NCBI GenBank assembly: GCA_023678885.1
Contig: CM042985.1
Location: forward strand, 5,444,985 to 5,508,984
Origin: Pogostemon cablin
Lineage: Eukaryota > Streptophyta > Magnoliopsida > Lamiales > Lamiaceae
Direction: 5' to 3'
Length of the DNA: 64,000 bases
This document shows, in pieces, positions 21,696 to 33,231 of the stretch; the stretch's first letter is position 1; each line of letters begins with the position of its first letter. The position numbers and the translations under genes were made by a program. Under the pieces are notes generated by a model. The model ran no database searches. It was not told the DNA's origin and saw only the letters and a program-made list of their open reading frames with translations.

Positions 21696-23099
21696 ATCCA
21701 ACCATAAAAAACATAATTGGATCGAATTAATTTATCTACCAATCTACAATATATAATATAAAATGATAATTTCGAAAGGTAGAAAAAGTTTATAGAGTAA
21801 TTGCATTAATAATTGGTAAACTTTTAGCGTCAATAAAGTGTGAGACGCGGCTTTCCGTTTGTACAAATATTTAGTTTATCCGTACATTTCACCATGTATT
21901 TTGATATTAATACATAATATTAATATAGATTCAAGAATCTAATTCATATTTATATACTTAAATTTTCATATGATTATATTCCTTACCAAATTTTAAACCC
22001 ACATTAATTAAATTATTTATACTTCCACGTAATTAAGTTAACACACCGTGGAAACTAAAATCTCTCCCACTATCAACAATGCAGGCACCCCCCACCCCAC
22101 CCCCAATCTCCCCCTCTCTCATCCAAAAAATTTCTTTTCCCAAAAGTAATCATAATTATATATCATCATGTCATTATTTAAAAATATAAAGTTATAAATT
22201 TTATTTAGACTATTGATCAAATTAAGAGTATATTTCTGTAGGTTCACCTAGTTAAAATATTCCATACTAGTATAATTTTTCTCCTAAAACAGTAGACAGA
22301 TAAGGGTGAGTCTATATATCTATTTAATTCTTTTTAACCCCAATTTAGAATTAAGTTGCATATGTATAATAAGAGCAAGTTTCATGTAAACATGAATTTA
22401 TATGTAACCTTATCTTTTAAAATTTCTCTTTAAAGAATAATAATTTTTATATATTTCATGTCTATAAAGAGTAATAGATAAATATAGGGTTTACAAGAAT
22501 TTGAAGAGTAATTTTTTTTAAATTTAGAAGCATAATAATTTAGGTGTCTAAATAGTAATTTTTCATTTATTAAAAAATAACAGGGTTTACATATAAACTT
22601 ATATAACCCGGTTTACATAAGTGATTGTGATGTAATAAATGTCAATTTTGATTAATTTGTGGTAATTCAAAATGAAGAAATACATATTAAAATTTACATT
22701 AAATTACATATTTTGATAAACTTTGTGATAATTCAAAATGAAGAACTACATATTAAAATTTAAATTAAAATACATGTCATCTAAAAAATAAGAAAGCACT
22801 TATAAATTAAAGACATCTCATATTACTAAATTTACATTAAAATACATTTCATCGAAAAAATATGAAAAAATATGAAAGCACTCGTAAACTATATAAATAC
22901 ATCTCATATTACTATATACTATATTCTCCCCGTTTTAATTTGTTTGCAAAAGCAAAGTTGTAATATTTTCTGATTTTCCCTAATATTTAGATACTATCCG
23001 ATTTTCTAATCATATTTCTAATTATATTTCTTTCAAAATTTGATCAGTTCCTTTATTTTCCCCTTTCAATTTTCTCTAGTTTACGCCACAAATTATTTG
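21696..23099. other. AT-rich intergenic DNA with weak internal repeats
   Basis: No gene seen. Segments at about 22655-22760 and 22760-22920 repeat an ACATATTAAAATTTACATTAAA-like pattern. C-rich runs occur near 22085-22120. Confidence 0.5.
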
Positions 23100-23470
23100 T
23101 ATGGAATCGTACCCTCTCATTAATTGAAATATATGAGACAAAGTAATACTATATTTTAATAATAAATGATATTTGATTTAACAGAATATGGTTTCAATTC
23201 AGAACAAACTACAACATTGAATATTAAGTGCATAAAAAACTAAGTTTGTGATCAATATAAATACATATCAATCAATTCAAACTTATATTTTTATCTTAAA
23301 TAATTGGAACTAGTACTATAGCTTGATAGATTGCAATCAAATTAAACTATATGTCTTAACTATCTAAAATATAGACATGCATTGAAGCTCTAACACTCGA
23401 ATAACACTACGCCTCAATTATGTAAGCATAAACATGCATTGAGGTTCAAACACACGAATTTACACTGGTA
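23100..23470. repeat. Local dispersed repeat, second block (P), copy 1
   Basis: Shares blocks with 24590-24960 and with 29215-29436 plus 31341-31403 plus 33227-33310: AATACTATATTTTAATAATA, AACTAAGTTTGTGATC, GACATGCATTGAAGCTC and ACTACGCCTCAA. It is uninterrupted and serves as an empty-site reference for two insertions in the 29-33 kb copy. Confidence 0.8.
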
Positions 23471-24049
23471 TATACTCATAGAGTTGGTCTCTTGTGTTCC
23501 ATGCATACAAAGTGTGTAAGGGTATAATATTTTGTTATACACTTTAATTAATAAGGGTACAATATTTTATTCTAAAGAATATACACTTTTAATAAATTTT
23601 TTATTTTTCATGAAATAAAAAGTACACGTCCTTATACTAATATACTATAAATTAATACTAAAAGTGAGCAGACAAATTTTAGCCTTTTGTTTTAATTAGA
23701 AGAAAAAAAATACTCCATTATTCTTGATTAATAATTTATTTTATTTATTCTTATATTTTGAGTATCTAAAATGGATTAATTAATGTATAAAATACGGTTT
23801 AACAAAGTAATAAATGGATCGAGAGAAGGGTTTCCTAAGGTTCCAGAGACAAATTAAAAGATGAACTTGAATAAATTTAGTAATCCCCAATCCACCACCC
23901 CCCCCCCCCCACCCCCCTCTCAACATTAAATAAATACCACCTTTTCATCATTATTTTCACTTGAGTTTCTGATTTGGGTCGACTGCAGCTGGAACATTTT
24001 TTCTGTTGGTTAGCATAGTACCCGAGTTCTTCTCTATCTTGTTCAACAT
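23471..24049. other. AT-rich spacer with a C-run
   Basis: Contains an unbroken run of 13 C (23898-23910). No gene recognised. Confidence 0.5.
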
Positions 24050-25060
24050 ATCTTTAGACCTTACTCAAATATTATTTTATCCATCTTTATATATATAGAC
24101 CTTGATCAATAATAATTATCTCTAGTTTTAATAGACAAGTTGGTCTTCTTTTCTTTTGAAATAGTAAATCGTTCATATCACTACTCTCGCAAGAACTAAT
24201 TATTTTGTTTAATTATTTAATTGGATCTTTATTAGAAACACACACAATTTTCAACTTTATTTTAAGGGTACACGTTTGGAAAATGAAAGAAACAAGTTTT
24301 TATATTAAAGGGTACTACATTTAATATTAAAGATTACAATTTAATTTCTAAGGCCGTCGGATCTAGGCACACAGTACGTGGCAAATTTTTATCCTAGAAA
24401 ATGAGGAGTATTTTGATCGATGTAACGTGATTGTTCAAGTAAATTGTTTCAAGAATAATAATAATTTATAATACAAGTGAGAAGTGATAACCATTTTTAA
24501 TAAAAACACTACAAGAAAATTGTTAAATTCTAACCTAAAAATTCCAACGAAAATTTTAAAATTGAAAGAATTATATATCCAATGAAACATGAAACCATCT
24601 CATTAATTGAGACATGTGAGATAAAATAATACTATATTTTAATAATAAATGGTAGTCGATTCACAACAAACTACTAACATTTGAATATTAAATTGCATAA
24701 ATAACTAAGTTTGTCATCGATATAAATACATATCAATCAATTCATAATTGGAACTATGTAATGCATGGCTAGTTAGGTTGCACTCAATTAAACTATACAA
24801 TATGACTTCAAAATATAGACATGCATTAAAGCTCAAACACTCGAATTAAACTACGCCTCAACTATATGTAAATATAAACATTCTAACACATACATAGTTG
24901 AAATACTTGTCACGAATATTATTTACACCTTACTCGAATATTATTTTATCCCACATGATGACAAATATATTAACATTTCAAAATATATTAAGAAGACAAA
25001 CGAGCACATGTCTCCATATATTAAATATAAATGTACGAACAAAATTAAATAAATTTTGTT
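24050..25060. repeat. Local dispersed repeat, copies of both blocks
   Basis: 24050-24590 matches the 19757 and 33310 copies; 24590-24960 matches the P block at 23100. Diverged, with many small indels. It forms the upstream part of the first large duplication unit, which continues into the gene remnants at 25.1-28.3 kb. Confidence 0.75.
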
Positions 25061-25102
25061 GTGATCTACATAAAATGGTAATGTCTCCTGGCCTGGTCAC
25101 AA

Positions 25103-25560
25103 TTGGTTGAAATGGAAGAAAATGAGGAGGATTGGGAAATGGAAGAAAATGAGGATGGTGGCCGTGGTACGGGGAAGGAGAAGGGTAGAGGTGCGGCATA
25201 TTATGCTCCCAACGAACAGATTCGATATCAATATCATTGCATAAAGGATCTGCAATCCCATAACGAAGAATACCATCCATTTGAAAATGATTTTGGATAT
25301 ATATGCAAATAATGTGGAAATAAGTTTGAGGATGGTATAGAGGAGAATCGTTGCATGGAAAACTTATGAAGAAATGACAGGAGGACGCGTCATAAGGAAG
25401 CAAGAGAAGTTAGACCCCTCCACGGATCGTTGGCCAGAAAAGAACAAGGCTGACAAGCAGTAGAGAGCCTTCAAAGCGAGACAGGTGGAGGAAGCGGCTG
25501 AGAATGAGAGGAGGATTAAGAAAGAGATGAATCAGAAGAAGAAGTAGGCCGAGAAAGAAG
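25103..25560 (+). pseudogene. Unrecognised gene remnant with a zinc-finger-like motif, copy 1
   Basis: An acidic and lysine-rich start (EENEEDWEMEENED) leads into QYHCIKDLQSHNEEYHPFEN and FGYICK, then a stop at 25311-25313 followed in frame by CGNKFEDGIEENRC. The spaced C, CxxC and C/H residues resemble a zinc-binding knuckle. A related, differently broken copy lies at 34527-34830, where the same region reads LESHYAEYHPIENEYGY before a frame break. The 3' part is Lys/Glu-rich with more stops. I cannot name the parent gene. Its position just upstream of a PIP5K remnant in both units shows the two were duplicated together. Confidence 0.45.
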
Positions 25561-26085
25561 GGAGGACTTACTTGTTTACTTGTTTTTACTTGCGTTGGAT
25601 TTGAACTGTTTTTTTTTTAATCTTGTCTTGATGAACTGCTTATTTTCTGTCTTGTGTGGATTTGAACAATTACATGTTTTATCTTGTGTTGAATTTGAAC
25701 TTTGTTGATGTGCTTGTTTCTTGTATTGTGTTGATTTTCCGTTTTTATTTCTATATTATATTATATGCTGGAAAGAACTATACTTCTTGGTAAGACCCCT
25801 TTCCAAAATCCTTTGGTGGCAGAGCTACTGTCTACCATCATAGTGAAGGTATGTTTTGTGCATTGAATAATAATAATACTCTTTTGCGAAAACTGCAAAA
25901 TCGTCAAATTTGCGAAAATCGCAAAATTCTGCGGACCTATTGTATTTTTATATTATATAATTCATTAACAAAACACTTGTGAAATAATAATTGGAACCTA
26001 TTCTCTTCCTGACTAAGCAAGTTTTGTTTTCCTGTATAGGAATCTAAGAGAGATGTTTAAGATTGATGCTGCTGACTATATGAGT
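25561..26085. other. Spacer inside duplication unit 1
   Basis: AT-rich. There is no gene motif, but the unit continues through it. Confidence 0.4.
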
Positions 26086-26089
26086 GATG

Positions 26090-26690
26090 TCAATATGTGG
26101 AAATCAATATGATCGTTTTATGATCAAAACATTGTGGAAATCCGAAGTTAAGGTTCGATTGTTTTTCAAAAATGACTATATAAATGATCAACCATATATT
26201 ACTTTTTTTTTGTAACGTGCATCACTTTTATGTATTATGCCAACTTCATGGCCTCTTTTATATGAGCAGATTTAGGATGATTCAAAACATTGGAAATCAA
26301 GATGATCGTTTTATGATCAAAATATTGCGAAAATCCGAAGTTAAGGTTCGATTCTTTTTAAAAAATGACTATATAAATGGTCAACCATATATTATTATTA
26401 TTTTTTTGTAACGTGCATCACTTTTATGTATTATGCCAACTTCATGGCCTCTTTTATATGAGAAGATTTAGGATGATCAAACGTGCATCACTTTTATGTA
26501 TTATGCCAACTTCATGGCCTCTTTTATATGAAAAGATTGAGAAGATTTAGGATGATCAAACGTGCATCACTTTTATGTATTATGCCAACTTCATGGCCTC
26601 TTTTATATGAAAAGATTTAGGATGATCAAACGTGCATCACTTTTATGTATTATGCCAACTTTATGGCCTCATTTATATGAGCAGACAGTG
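26090..26690 (+). repeat. Tandem duplications of a PIP5K exon edge and intron piece
   Basis: A block coding DDRFMIK(T/I)LRKSEVK with its following intron occurs twice (about 26110-26200 and 26300-26400). A piece of about 70 bp (CGTGCATCACTTTTATG ... CCTCTTTTATATGA) is then repeated at about 26216, 26413, 26483, 26562 and 26632. The other duplication unit has this intron piece once (about 36175), so the expansion is specific to this copy. Confidence 0.75.
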
Positions 26691-26876
26691 GCGGACGCAG
26701 AATTTAGGCTTTGGGCAATATGGGAATCGAACCCCATACCTCTTGAATAGGCAGATGCGTTGTTCTACTGTTGGGCCAAGGCTATGTATTAGTAAACATT
26801 ACTACATATATGGTAATTATTTTCAATTTATCAGGGGGCCCAGTGCCCCATTGACCCTAGTGTAGGTCCGCCACTG
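26686..26876. mobile_element. hAT-like MITE (CAGTGGCGGACGC family), short copy
   Basis: 191 bp with ends CAGTGGCGGACGCAG and GGTCCGCCACTG, and the same GGGGCCCAGTGCCCC segment as copy 1. No matching 8-bp flanks. Comparison with the other duplication unit shows host intron sequence missing here, so insertion was accompanied or followed by a deletion. Confidence 0.75.
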
Positions 26877-26901
26877 ATAAAACATGTCCATCCATATGCA
26901 G

Positions 26902-27928
26902 GCAGATCCAAATAGATAGCAACTTCTTGGTATCGGAGAACATAATGGATTATAGCCTCTTGCTCGGTGTTCACTACCGAGCACCACAACACCTATGCTC
27001 CCTGTTGTCTTATAGTCAACGCATATCTGTTGATGGATTGGGGATTGTAGCAGAAGATGGTAAGTTTGGCACATACAGTCCTCTGAAGTCTATAAAGTTG
27101 TGTGGAGCTTTAATTTGATAAGAACTTAATTTTCTGGTTTTAGCTGTTTACAACCATTCACACATAAAACTCTTAGATAGCTATAAGCAAGTTAACAATT
27201 GGAAAAAGAGAAAAAATGTATATGTACACTACCGTTTCAGCACACACTGTTCAAGATCTCATTTTAAGATGGTTACTCATATTTTCAATAACAACTTCTA
27301 GTTCTATGTGTTGCACATGATGTTATGTTTACTTAATTTGGATGTCCCAACACTAATAAGTAATAACTGTTTCTCACCTTCAATGTTGATGATTCAAAAC
27401 CTCAGAGTCCATGGAGGATGAAATAACTCCACAAGGCCTTGTTTTGGTCCCGCGCGAATCTGATGACAATAGTGTGGTCGTGGGACCCCATATACGAGGT
27501 AGCCGATTGTGAGCATCATCTTCGACTGGGGATGAGGAAGTGGATCTTCTCCTTCCTGGTACAGCTAGGTATTATCATGTAACCTGATTGTCAAGTGTTG
27601 TATTCACCATTAAATTAAATCTCTGATCAGCAACCTCACCACTACATTGCTTGTTAAGACACGAATAAATTTGGTTCATCATAGCAGGCTCCAGATCCAG
27701 CTAGGAGTGAACATGCCAGCAAAAGCAGAGAAACTCCCTGGAGACGATGCTACAGAGATGTTTCATGAGGTGTACGACGTTGTCCTATATTTGGGCATTA
27801 TCGATATCCTACAAGAGTACAACATGACTAAAAAGCTAGAACATGCATATAAATCCATGCAATTAATCTCCGCTGTCGACCCCGGAACGTTTTCTAGAAT
27901 TCATTCAAAAGGTCTTTCCCCCAAATGA
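26902..27928 (+). pseudogene. PIP5-kinase 3' part, degenerate copy 1
   Basis: Three exon remnants keep splice signals. 26902-27059 encodes SENIMDYSLLLGVHYRAP, matching the catalytic-core IMDYSLL motif. 27406-27568 encodes GSRL, a stop, then ASSSTGDEEVDLLLPGTAR. 27688-27928 encodes LQIQLGVNMPAKAE and DVVLYLGIIDILQEYNMTKK then ISAVDP. Family members (phosphatidylinositol 4-phosphate 5-kinases) make PI(4,5)P2 at membranes. A TGA replaces an Arg codon in the second exon (copy 2 has CGA there), the N-terminal MORN part is absent, and the C-terminal end after ISAVDP drifts. An upstream DDRFMIK exon remnant lies at 26.1-26.4 kb. This is a non-functional fragment. Confidence 0.85.
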
Positions 27929-28390
27929 TGTGTTGGGTTAGAACACCCGAGTAGTTTCTCAAGTTCCATTTTTAACTTCATATATCATCTGAAAACAGCC
28001 ATTTTGAGAAGTCTCCATGTATTATGTGTATTTAGAGAGGTTAAGGAAGTGAATTTTGTTCTTGAATTCTACGACTAACTTTGGTAATTAAAGAATTGAT
28101 TCCTGTTAGGAGCCACCCTTGTGTGAAACGTTCTCTCTGAGATCATTTCCTTTTTTCTTAATTAATTATTACTTTCCAATAAATATGTTATCGCATTTTA
28201 TTGAGATTTTATAAATGTCTTGTTATTTGTGGAATACAAGTCTTTGCTTTCTTTCATATACTCAACTTCATTTTACAGAATCTCATTCTGTGATCGTTGT
28301 TACAACTGGAAGAGATGATACTTCACTTATTTAGGAAAAATTGACGTTATGTTTATTATTTTCTTAGTTTAGTTAGCCAGAAAGCCTACA
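27929..28390. other. 3' end of duplication unit 1
   Basis: Still alignable with 37440-37890 (shared GAATTTTGTTCTTGAATTCTA and ATACTCAACTTCATTTTA). No gene. Confidence 0.6.
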
Positions 28391-28398
28391 ATTATAGT

Positions 28399-29152
28399 CA
28401 GTGGCGGACGCAGGATTTGCGGTTCGGATCTTCTGTTACATTTCGTGTTACATATCCTGTTACAAACCGTTGGATGATTGACACATAGAATAGACTAATC
28501 TATACCCTAACAATCAACCCTAAGGGGAAAGGTTGAGATTTTTCACTCCGCACACGTGTCACTCATCTAAAGCGTGTAACAGGAGATGCAACACCAAAGT
28601 GTAACAGAACATCCAACGCCCAGGATTTGTGTCGAGGGGGGCCCAAAAAATAATGCGAAGTATAATATATAAATTGATATTCTATGTACTCGGGTTAATG
28701 TTTGTACACCCAATCTGTATTATTGATACATGTTTTAAAATAAAAAATATTTTAGTAATATAGCATTTAATACGTCCAGAAGTAAGTGAAGAGAATAAAA
28801 GAATGAGAAGAAATAAAAATAATGAAAAGAAGAGTGTAAATGAATGGGAAGAAGTAAAAATAGTGAAATAATATTGGAAAGAATGAGCAGAAGTAAATAG
28901 TAAGAGTGTAAAAGAATGAGAAGAAGGAGAAATAGTGAAATAATATTGAAAAGAATGGACAAAAGTAAAAAATAGTGAAAAGGACAATAAAAAACTACAC
29001 GGTGTGATGTGATGGATTCGAACTTGAACCTCTCAACCTCCATAAAAAAAATTTTCACTGGGCTACCATATATTATTTAAAAAAATTATTATGTATATAG
29101 TAAAAAAATTTAAATTTTTAGGGCCCAGTGCCCCTAAGCCCCACCGCCAATG
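28399..29152. mobile_element. hAT-like MITE (CAGTGGCGGACGC family), long copy
   Basis: Starts CAGTGGCGGACGC, ends CCACCGCCAATG. A perfect 8-bp duplication ATTATAGT lies at 28391-28398 and 29153-29160. It is itself interrupted by a Mutator-type MITE at 28420-28620. The internal 28740-28990 part is a purine-rich series of GAAGAA/GTAAAAATAGTG-type repeats. Confidence 0.88.
28420..28620. mobile_element. Mutator-type MITE nested in the hAT MITE
   Basis: 201 bp with inverted ends of about 40 bp sharing CTTCTGTTACA-like and CTGTTAC blocks (left CGGTTCGGATCTTCTGTTAC; right end the inverse with mismatches). A perfect 9-bp duplication CAGGATTTG lies at 28411-28419 and 28621-28629. The 9-bp duplication and long inverted ends fit the Mutator superfamily. 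Confidence 0.85.
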
Positions 29153-29436
29153 ATTATAGTATGTTTATTCCTTATTAAAACAAAACGCTTTCATTGGAAA
29201 CAATCCATGTACTACTATATTTTAATTGAGATATGTGAGACAAAATAATACTATATTTTAATAATAAATAATATTTGATTTAACAAAATATCGTGTCAAT
29301 TCACAACAAAATACAACATTGAATATTAAAGTGCATAAAAAACTAAGTTTGTGATCAATATAAAAAATACATATGAAGCAATTCAAACATATGTTTTTGT
29401 CTTACATAATTGGAACTACTTACTAGCTTTCTAGAT

Positions 29437-29848
29437 GAGTTAAATTCATTTTTGCATGTAACTAAGTAAAACTTCGATTTTTGCCTAAAAAAGATAAGTG
29501 GTTCAATTTTGTCCTATAACTAACAAATCATTTCAATTTTTGCCCAATTTTCACCGGAAAATGCAAATTTTGCCGGAATCCGCCACGTCATGCTTCAATT
29601 TGGGGGTTTCCAGCTGGTCAATCCGATGTGATAATTTTGACTTTTTTTTAGCCTAGAGTAAATCATTTTTTGCCCTGTAACTAAGTAAAACATCGATTTT
29701 TACCCTAAAAAAGATAAGTAGTTCAATTTTGCCCTATAATTAACGAATCATTTCAATTGTTGCCCAATTTTCGCCGAAAAACGCGAATTTCACCGAAATC
29801 CACCACATCATACTTTAATTTAGGGATTTTCAATTGGTCAATCCGAAT
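29437..29848 (+). repeat. Left double-unit terminal repeat
   Basis: Two tandem units (29437-29655, 29656-29848), inverted relative to 30982-31340. Typical blocks are GATAAGTGGTTCAATTTTG and TTTGGGGGTTTCC. Confidence 0.85.
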
Positions 29849-30158
29849 ACATTCATACAATAAAAGCTAAAGTTGGTGAGTAGGAGATGCATTCAATAAC
29901 GTGATTAACCATTAAACCTCCATATTTACTTCATTGATCACAACATTTCGAATCATTAATTAACATCTACTCTAAACCACTCTTTAAATACATAAATAAA
30001 CATGTGAATTTAGAAAGGGAGTATGTTTAGTATTTTCGGGTGCAAATAGTCACTCCCTTTAGAAAGTTATTTTTTAATTATTATAAAACAAAATAGAGGT
30101 ATTTTCGATAATATAATAAAAAAAATTATTGAATTTAAGTTTATAAAATGTAAATAAA

Positions 30159-30189
<31 letters not shown>

Positions 30190-30451
30190 TTCTTAATATA
30201 ATGTATATTCTTAATATAAATTTTTAGGGTGTAAATTGTAATTTGTAATAACATTTTCATCTTACCGTCCAGATACTACTTATTTTATCCATAAAATTTA
30301 TATTTTATTCATAAAAGTAGTATTATTATAATACTTACTTCATCTGTTTCCCTAATAATTTTTGATTTCATAAAACATGGTCATCGCGACGAGCAGCCCC
30401 CGGAAACCCCGATAACAGAATCATGAGACGAAAATATCAAAGAAGCCATGG

Positions 30452-30709
30452 ATGATAGGAGAAGGAATTGATCAAAAAACAGAGATCCATGAACATGAAG
30501 ATTGGCAGATTATACCCATTGACCAGATAAGAGATGTATGCAGTGGTGATGGAATTAATTATTTTTGGATTTCTCGCGCGGAACGTTTCACCACTATTCT
30601 TAGACATGTAGAAAGAGAGACCCAAAAGGGTTGGAGATCGGCAGTTGGCATGCAAGAATTTGTGCATGTGATTTTTTGTTCATGTTCATATTTGTTTATA
30701 TTTTTATGA
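30452..30709 (+). CDS. Unrecognised ORF inside the long-TIR element
   Basis: 85 residues including EDWQIIPIDQIRDVCSGDGI and WISRAERFTTILRHVERE, followed by a hydrophobic FCSCSYLFIFL tail. The composition looks protein-like rather than AT-noise, and the surrounding 30.38-30.70 kb is less AT-rich than its flanks. I do not recognise the family. It may be a captured host exon. No transposase motif is visible. There is no clear upstream promoter. Confidence 0.3.
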   Translation: MIGEGIDQKTEIHEHEDWQIIPIDQIRDVCSGDGINYFWISRAERFTTILRHVERETQKGWRSAVGMQEFVHVIFCSCSYLFIFL

Positions 30710-30981
30710 AGCAGCAGATTTAAGCCAACAGATTAGCTGTTTAATATTCTTTTATTTTAACGAAATAAGCATATCGATTAGTCAGATGGTTGTACGTAGG
30801 TTTCTCGAAATTTTAAACAGTTGCATTTCCTATATATCCTATTGTTCTACCTTCTGTGCATTATTGAAGAAAGCATGCATTAAAGATTTCCCCCCTGAAA
30901 GAATCGACACACTATATTATTTACGAATGAATGTGGAATGAATTTCTACTTATTTTATTCATAAAAGTAGTGGTTCAATTC

Positions 30982-31340
30982 GAATTGACGAACCGGAAAC
31001 CCCCAAATTGAAGTATGACGTGGTGAATTCTAGCGAAATTCGCGTTTTTCGGCGAAAATTGGGCAAAAATTGAAATGATTCGTTAGTTATAGGGCAAAAT
31101 TGAACCACTTATCTTTTTTAGGGCAAAAATCAAAGTTTTGCTTAGTTACATGGCAAAAAATAATTTAACTCTAGGCTAAAAAAAAGTCAAAATTGCCATG
31201 TCGGATTGACCAGCCGGAAACCCCCAAATTGAAGCATGACGTGACGGACGGCGAAAATTGGACAAAAATTGAAATGATTCGTTAGTTATAGGGCAAAATT
31301 GAACCACTTATCTTTTTTAGAGAAAAAATGAATTTAACTC
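30982..31340 (-). repeat. Right double-unit terminal repeat
   Basis: Two tandem units (30982-31171, 31172-31340) in inverse orientation to the left end. Confidence 0.85.
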
Positions 31341-31403
31341 CTAGATTGCAATAAAATTAAACTATGTCTTTAACTATCTAAAATATAAACATGCATTGAA
31401 GCT

Positions 31404-33226
31404 TGTTTGGTTAATTTTGTAGCACTCACGAGCAAGAATACTCGATCGTTGTAGTAGTATATCCCAAGAAAAATTATCAATCCAATAAGGAGTTATGTTC
31501 GGACTAGCAAAATACGTGAGCTCATGTTCATTGTTGTTTTTGTAAAGATGATCGGGGGTTTTGAGATTGATTAACAACTAAAACAAGTAGCAAGTAAATA
31601 AGATAGCAAATAAGATAAATGACAAGTAAAGAAAATGGGTGCTAAAGTTCAAGTATGGAAAAACATGGGATTAGAAACATCCAAGCACACTCGATTCATA
31701 TTATCATGCAAAATGAACTCAACTCAATTGATGTAGACTAAGGGTGATCACGATTGTATCCTAAGCTCCCTTTCGGGTTACAAAGGTTATTGATCCATTT
31801 TAAACTCCCAAAAGCACTTAAGATCAAAGCCCAACATTAACCCCTTCCATCTAGGTACTAGTTAGATTAAACTCTCCCTTTTTGTGTACTAAGACCAACG
31901 AATGGATTGGTTCCCCTCATTGAATTCAAATATCCTTTCGGTCAAACCTAAATTCAATGTCTATTCATGCCTTCCTAATACTATAGAGGGTCGTTTCCGT
32001 CTCACTCCAAGCAATACATATATGAACATCATGATAGCATTTAATTACCACAAATAATCCATTGATCAACAATCCATTAAACTAATAAACATTCATGAAT
32101 AACAAACCATACTATCACAACATCAAGACAATTAAACTCCATGAATAGAAATCAACATCAATTAAATCAAAAACCAATTTAATCCACATGATAATATAAA
32201 TCTAACATGCTCTTCATATTCCTAATCCCACTAGAGGGATTAGCCTAACATGATAAAAGTAATAAAACAAATAAATGATTCATTACAATTAACCATAGTC
32301 TTAGATCTAAAGAAATACAAAATGAATTGATTCTTCCCTATCAATTCCTTGAAGAGAATCTTCTATTCTTCTTGATCTCCACCCCTAGCTCTTGATTCCT
32401 TGAGATCTCTCACCCCCAATGGAAGGGATGAAGTTTTGATGGAGAATTAATGGAGATGATGAAGATGGATCAAAATGGATGAAGGTGGATGAAGATGATG
32501 GTGGAAAATGGAAGAAATGGTGTGTGATGTGTGTGTAGATGATGGGAATTTCGGATCTCCTGCCAATTGTTGAATAAAGGGGTATTTATACCCCTTTGGA
32601 GGCTTCTAGAAGGATCTGAAAATTTCTGCAGGAAAATACACAACACGAGTCGTGTTATGCAACATGGCCACGAGATGGCCGTGTTGTGTCTTCTGATGCT
32701 GCCGCACGGCCTCGCCTTACAGGGCCGTGTTACGCAACACGGCTCGTGTGCTGCAACACGAGTCGTGTGTTGTAACACGGGCACAGGGTGATCGTGTTGG
32801 CTCTTCTGATGTCGCCACACGGCCACTTCTTACAGGGCCGTGTTGGCGACACGGCTCGTGCTCCCGACTCGACTCGTGCAACTGGACACGACCTGAAGTT
32901 GCCCGTGTTGAGTGACTAGATGTCGCCGCACGGCCAACTCTTACAGGGCCGTGTTGGCTACACGGCTCGTGTGCTGGCTCCTTCATTTCTTCACTGTTTT
33001 GGCTCGTTCTCCCTCGTTTCAACTCCGAATTGAGATCCGCTTTTTCCTACATCTTCCTTATCATGTTTAGCATCCAATAAAAAGTGAAAATCTTAAGTTT
33101 AAGCTCATTCACACACATTTCAATAAAAATACCAAACACAACCAAATAACATATAAAATACGGATAAAATAATACGAAAACACATATAAAAAGACACTAA
33201 AATCTAGGTGAAAATAGCTCTAATCA
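31404..33226 (-). mobile_element. Solo LTR of a Gypsy (Athila/Tat-like) element
   Basis: 1823 bp matching the LTR at 61285-63106 along its whole length but inverted. On the minus strand it reads TGATTAGAGC ... CAAACA. Perfect 5-bp duplication AAGCT at 31399-31403 and 33227-33231. No internal retrotransposon sequence remains, so the element was removed by LTR-LTR recombination. TATA-like GGGTATTTATACCCC lies at about 32579-32594 (inverse) and the GC-rich repeats at about 32640-32970. Confidence 0.93.
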
Positions 33227-33231
33227 AAGCT

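Larger units (their letters stand above)
29437..31340. mobile_element. Long-TIR element of unassigned superfamily
   Basis: 1904 bp flanked by a perfect 6-bp duplication CTAGAT (29431-29436, 31341-31346). Both ends begin GAGTTAAATTCATTTTT. The inverted ends are long (left 29437-29848, right 30982-31340), and each consists of two tandem units (left 219 and 193 bp; right 169 and 190 bp) that all begin GAGT(T)AAAT. The interior has no recognised transposase. It holds a (TA)n run near 30168-30190 and an ORF at 30452-30709. Paralogous sequence at about 23.3 kb lacks the insertion. The 6-bp duplication does not match hAT (8), Mutator (9) or mariner (2), so I leave the class open. Confidence 0.8.

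Noticed and set aside
28682..29058. Ser/Phe/Leu-rich minus-strand frames suggesting membrane proteins
   Set aside because: Generated by purine-rich simple repeats inside the hAT MITE.
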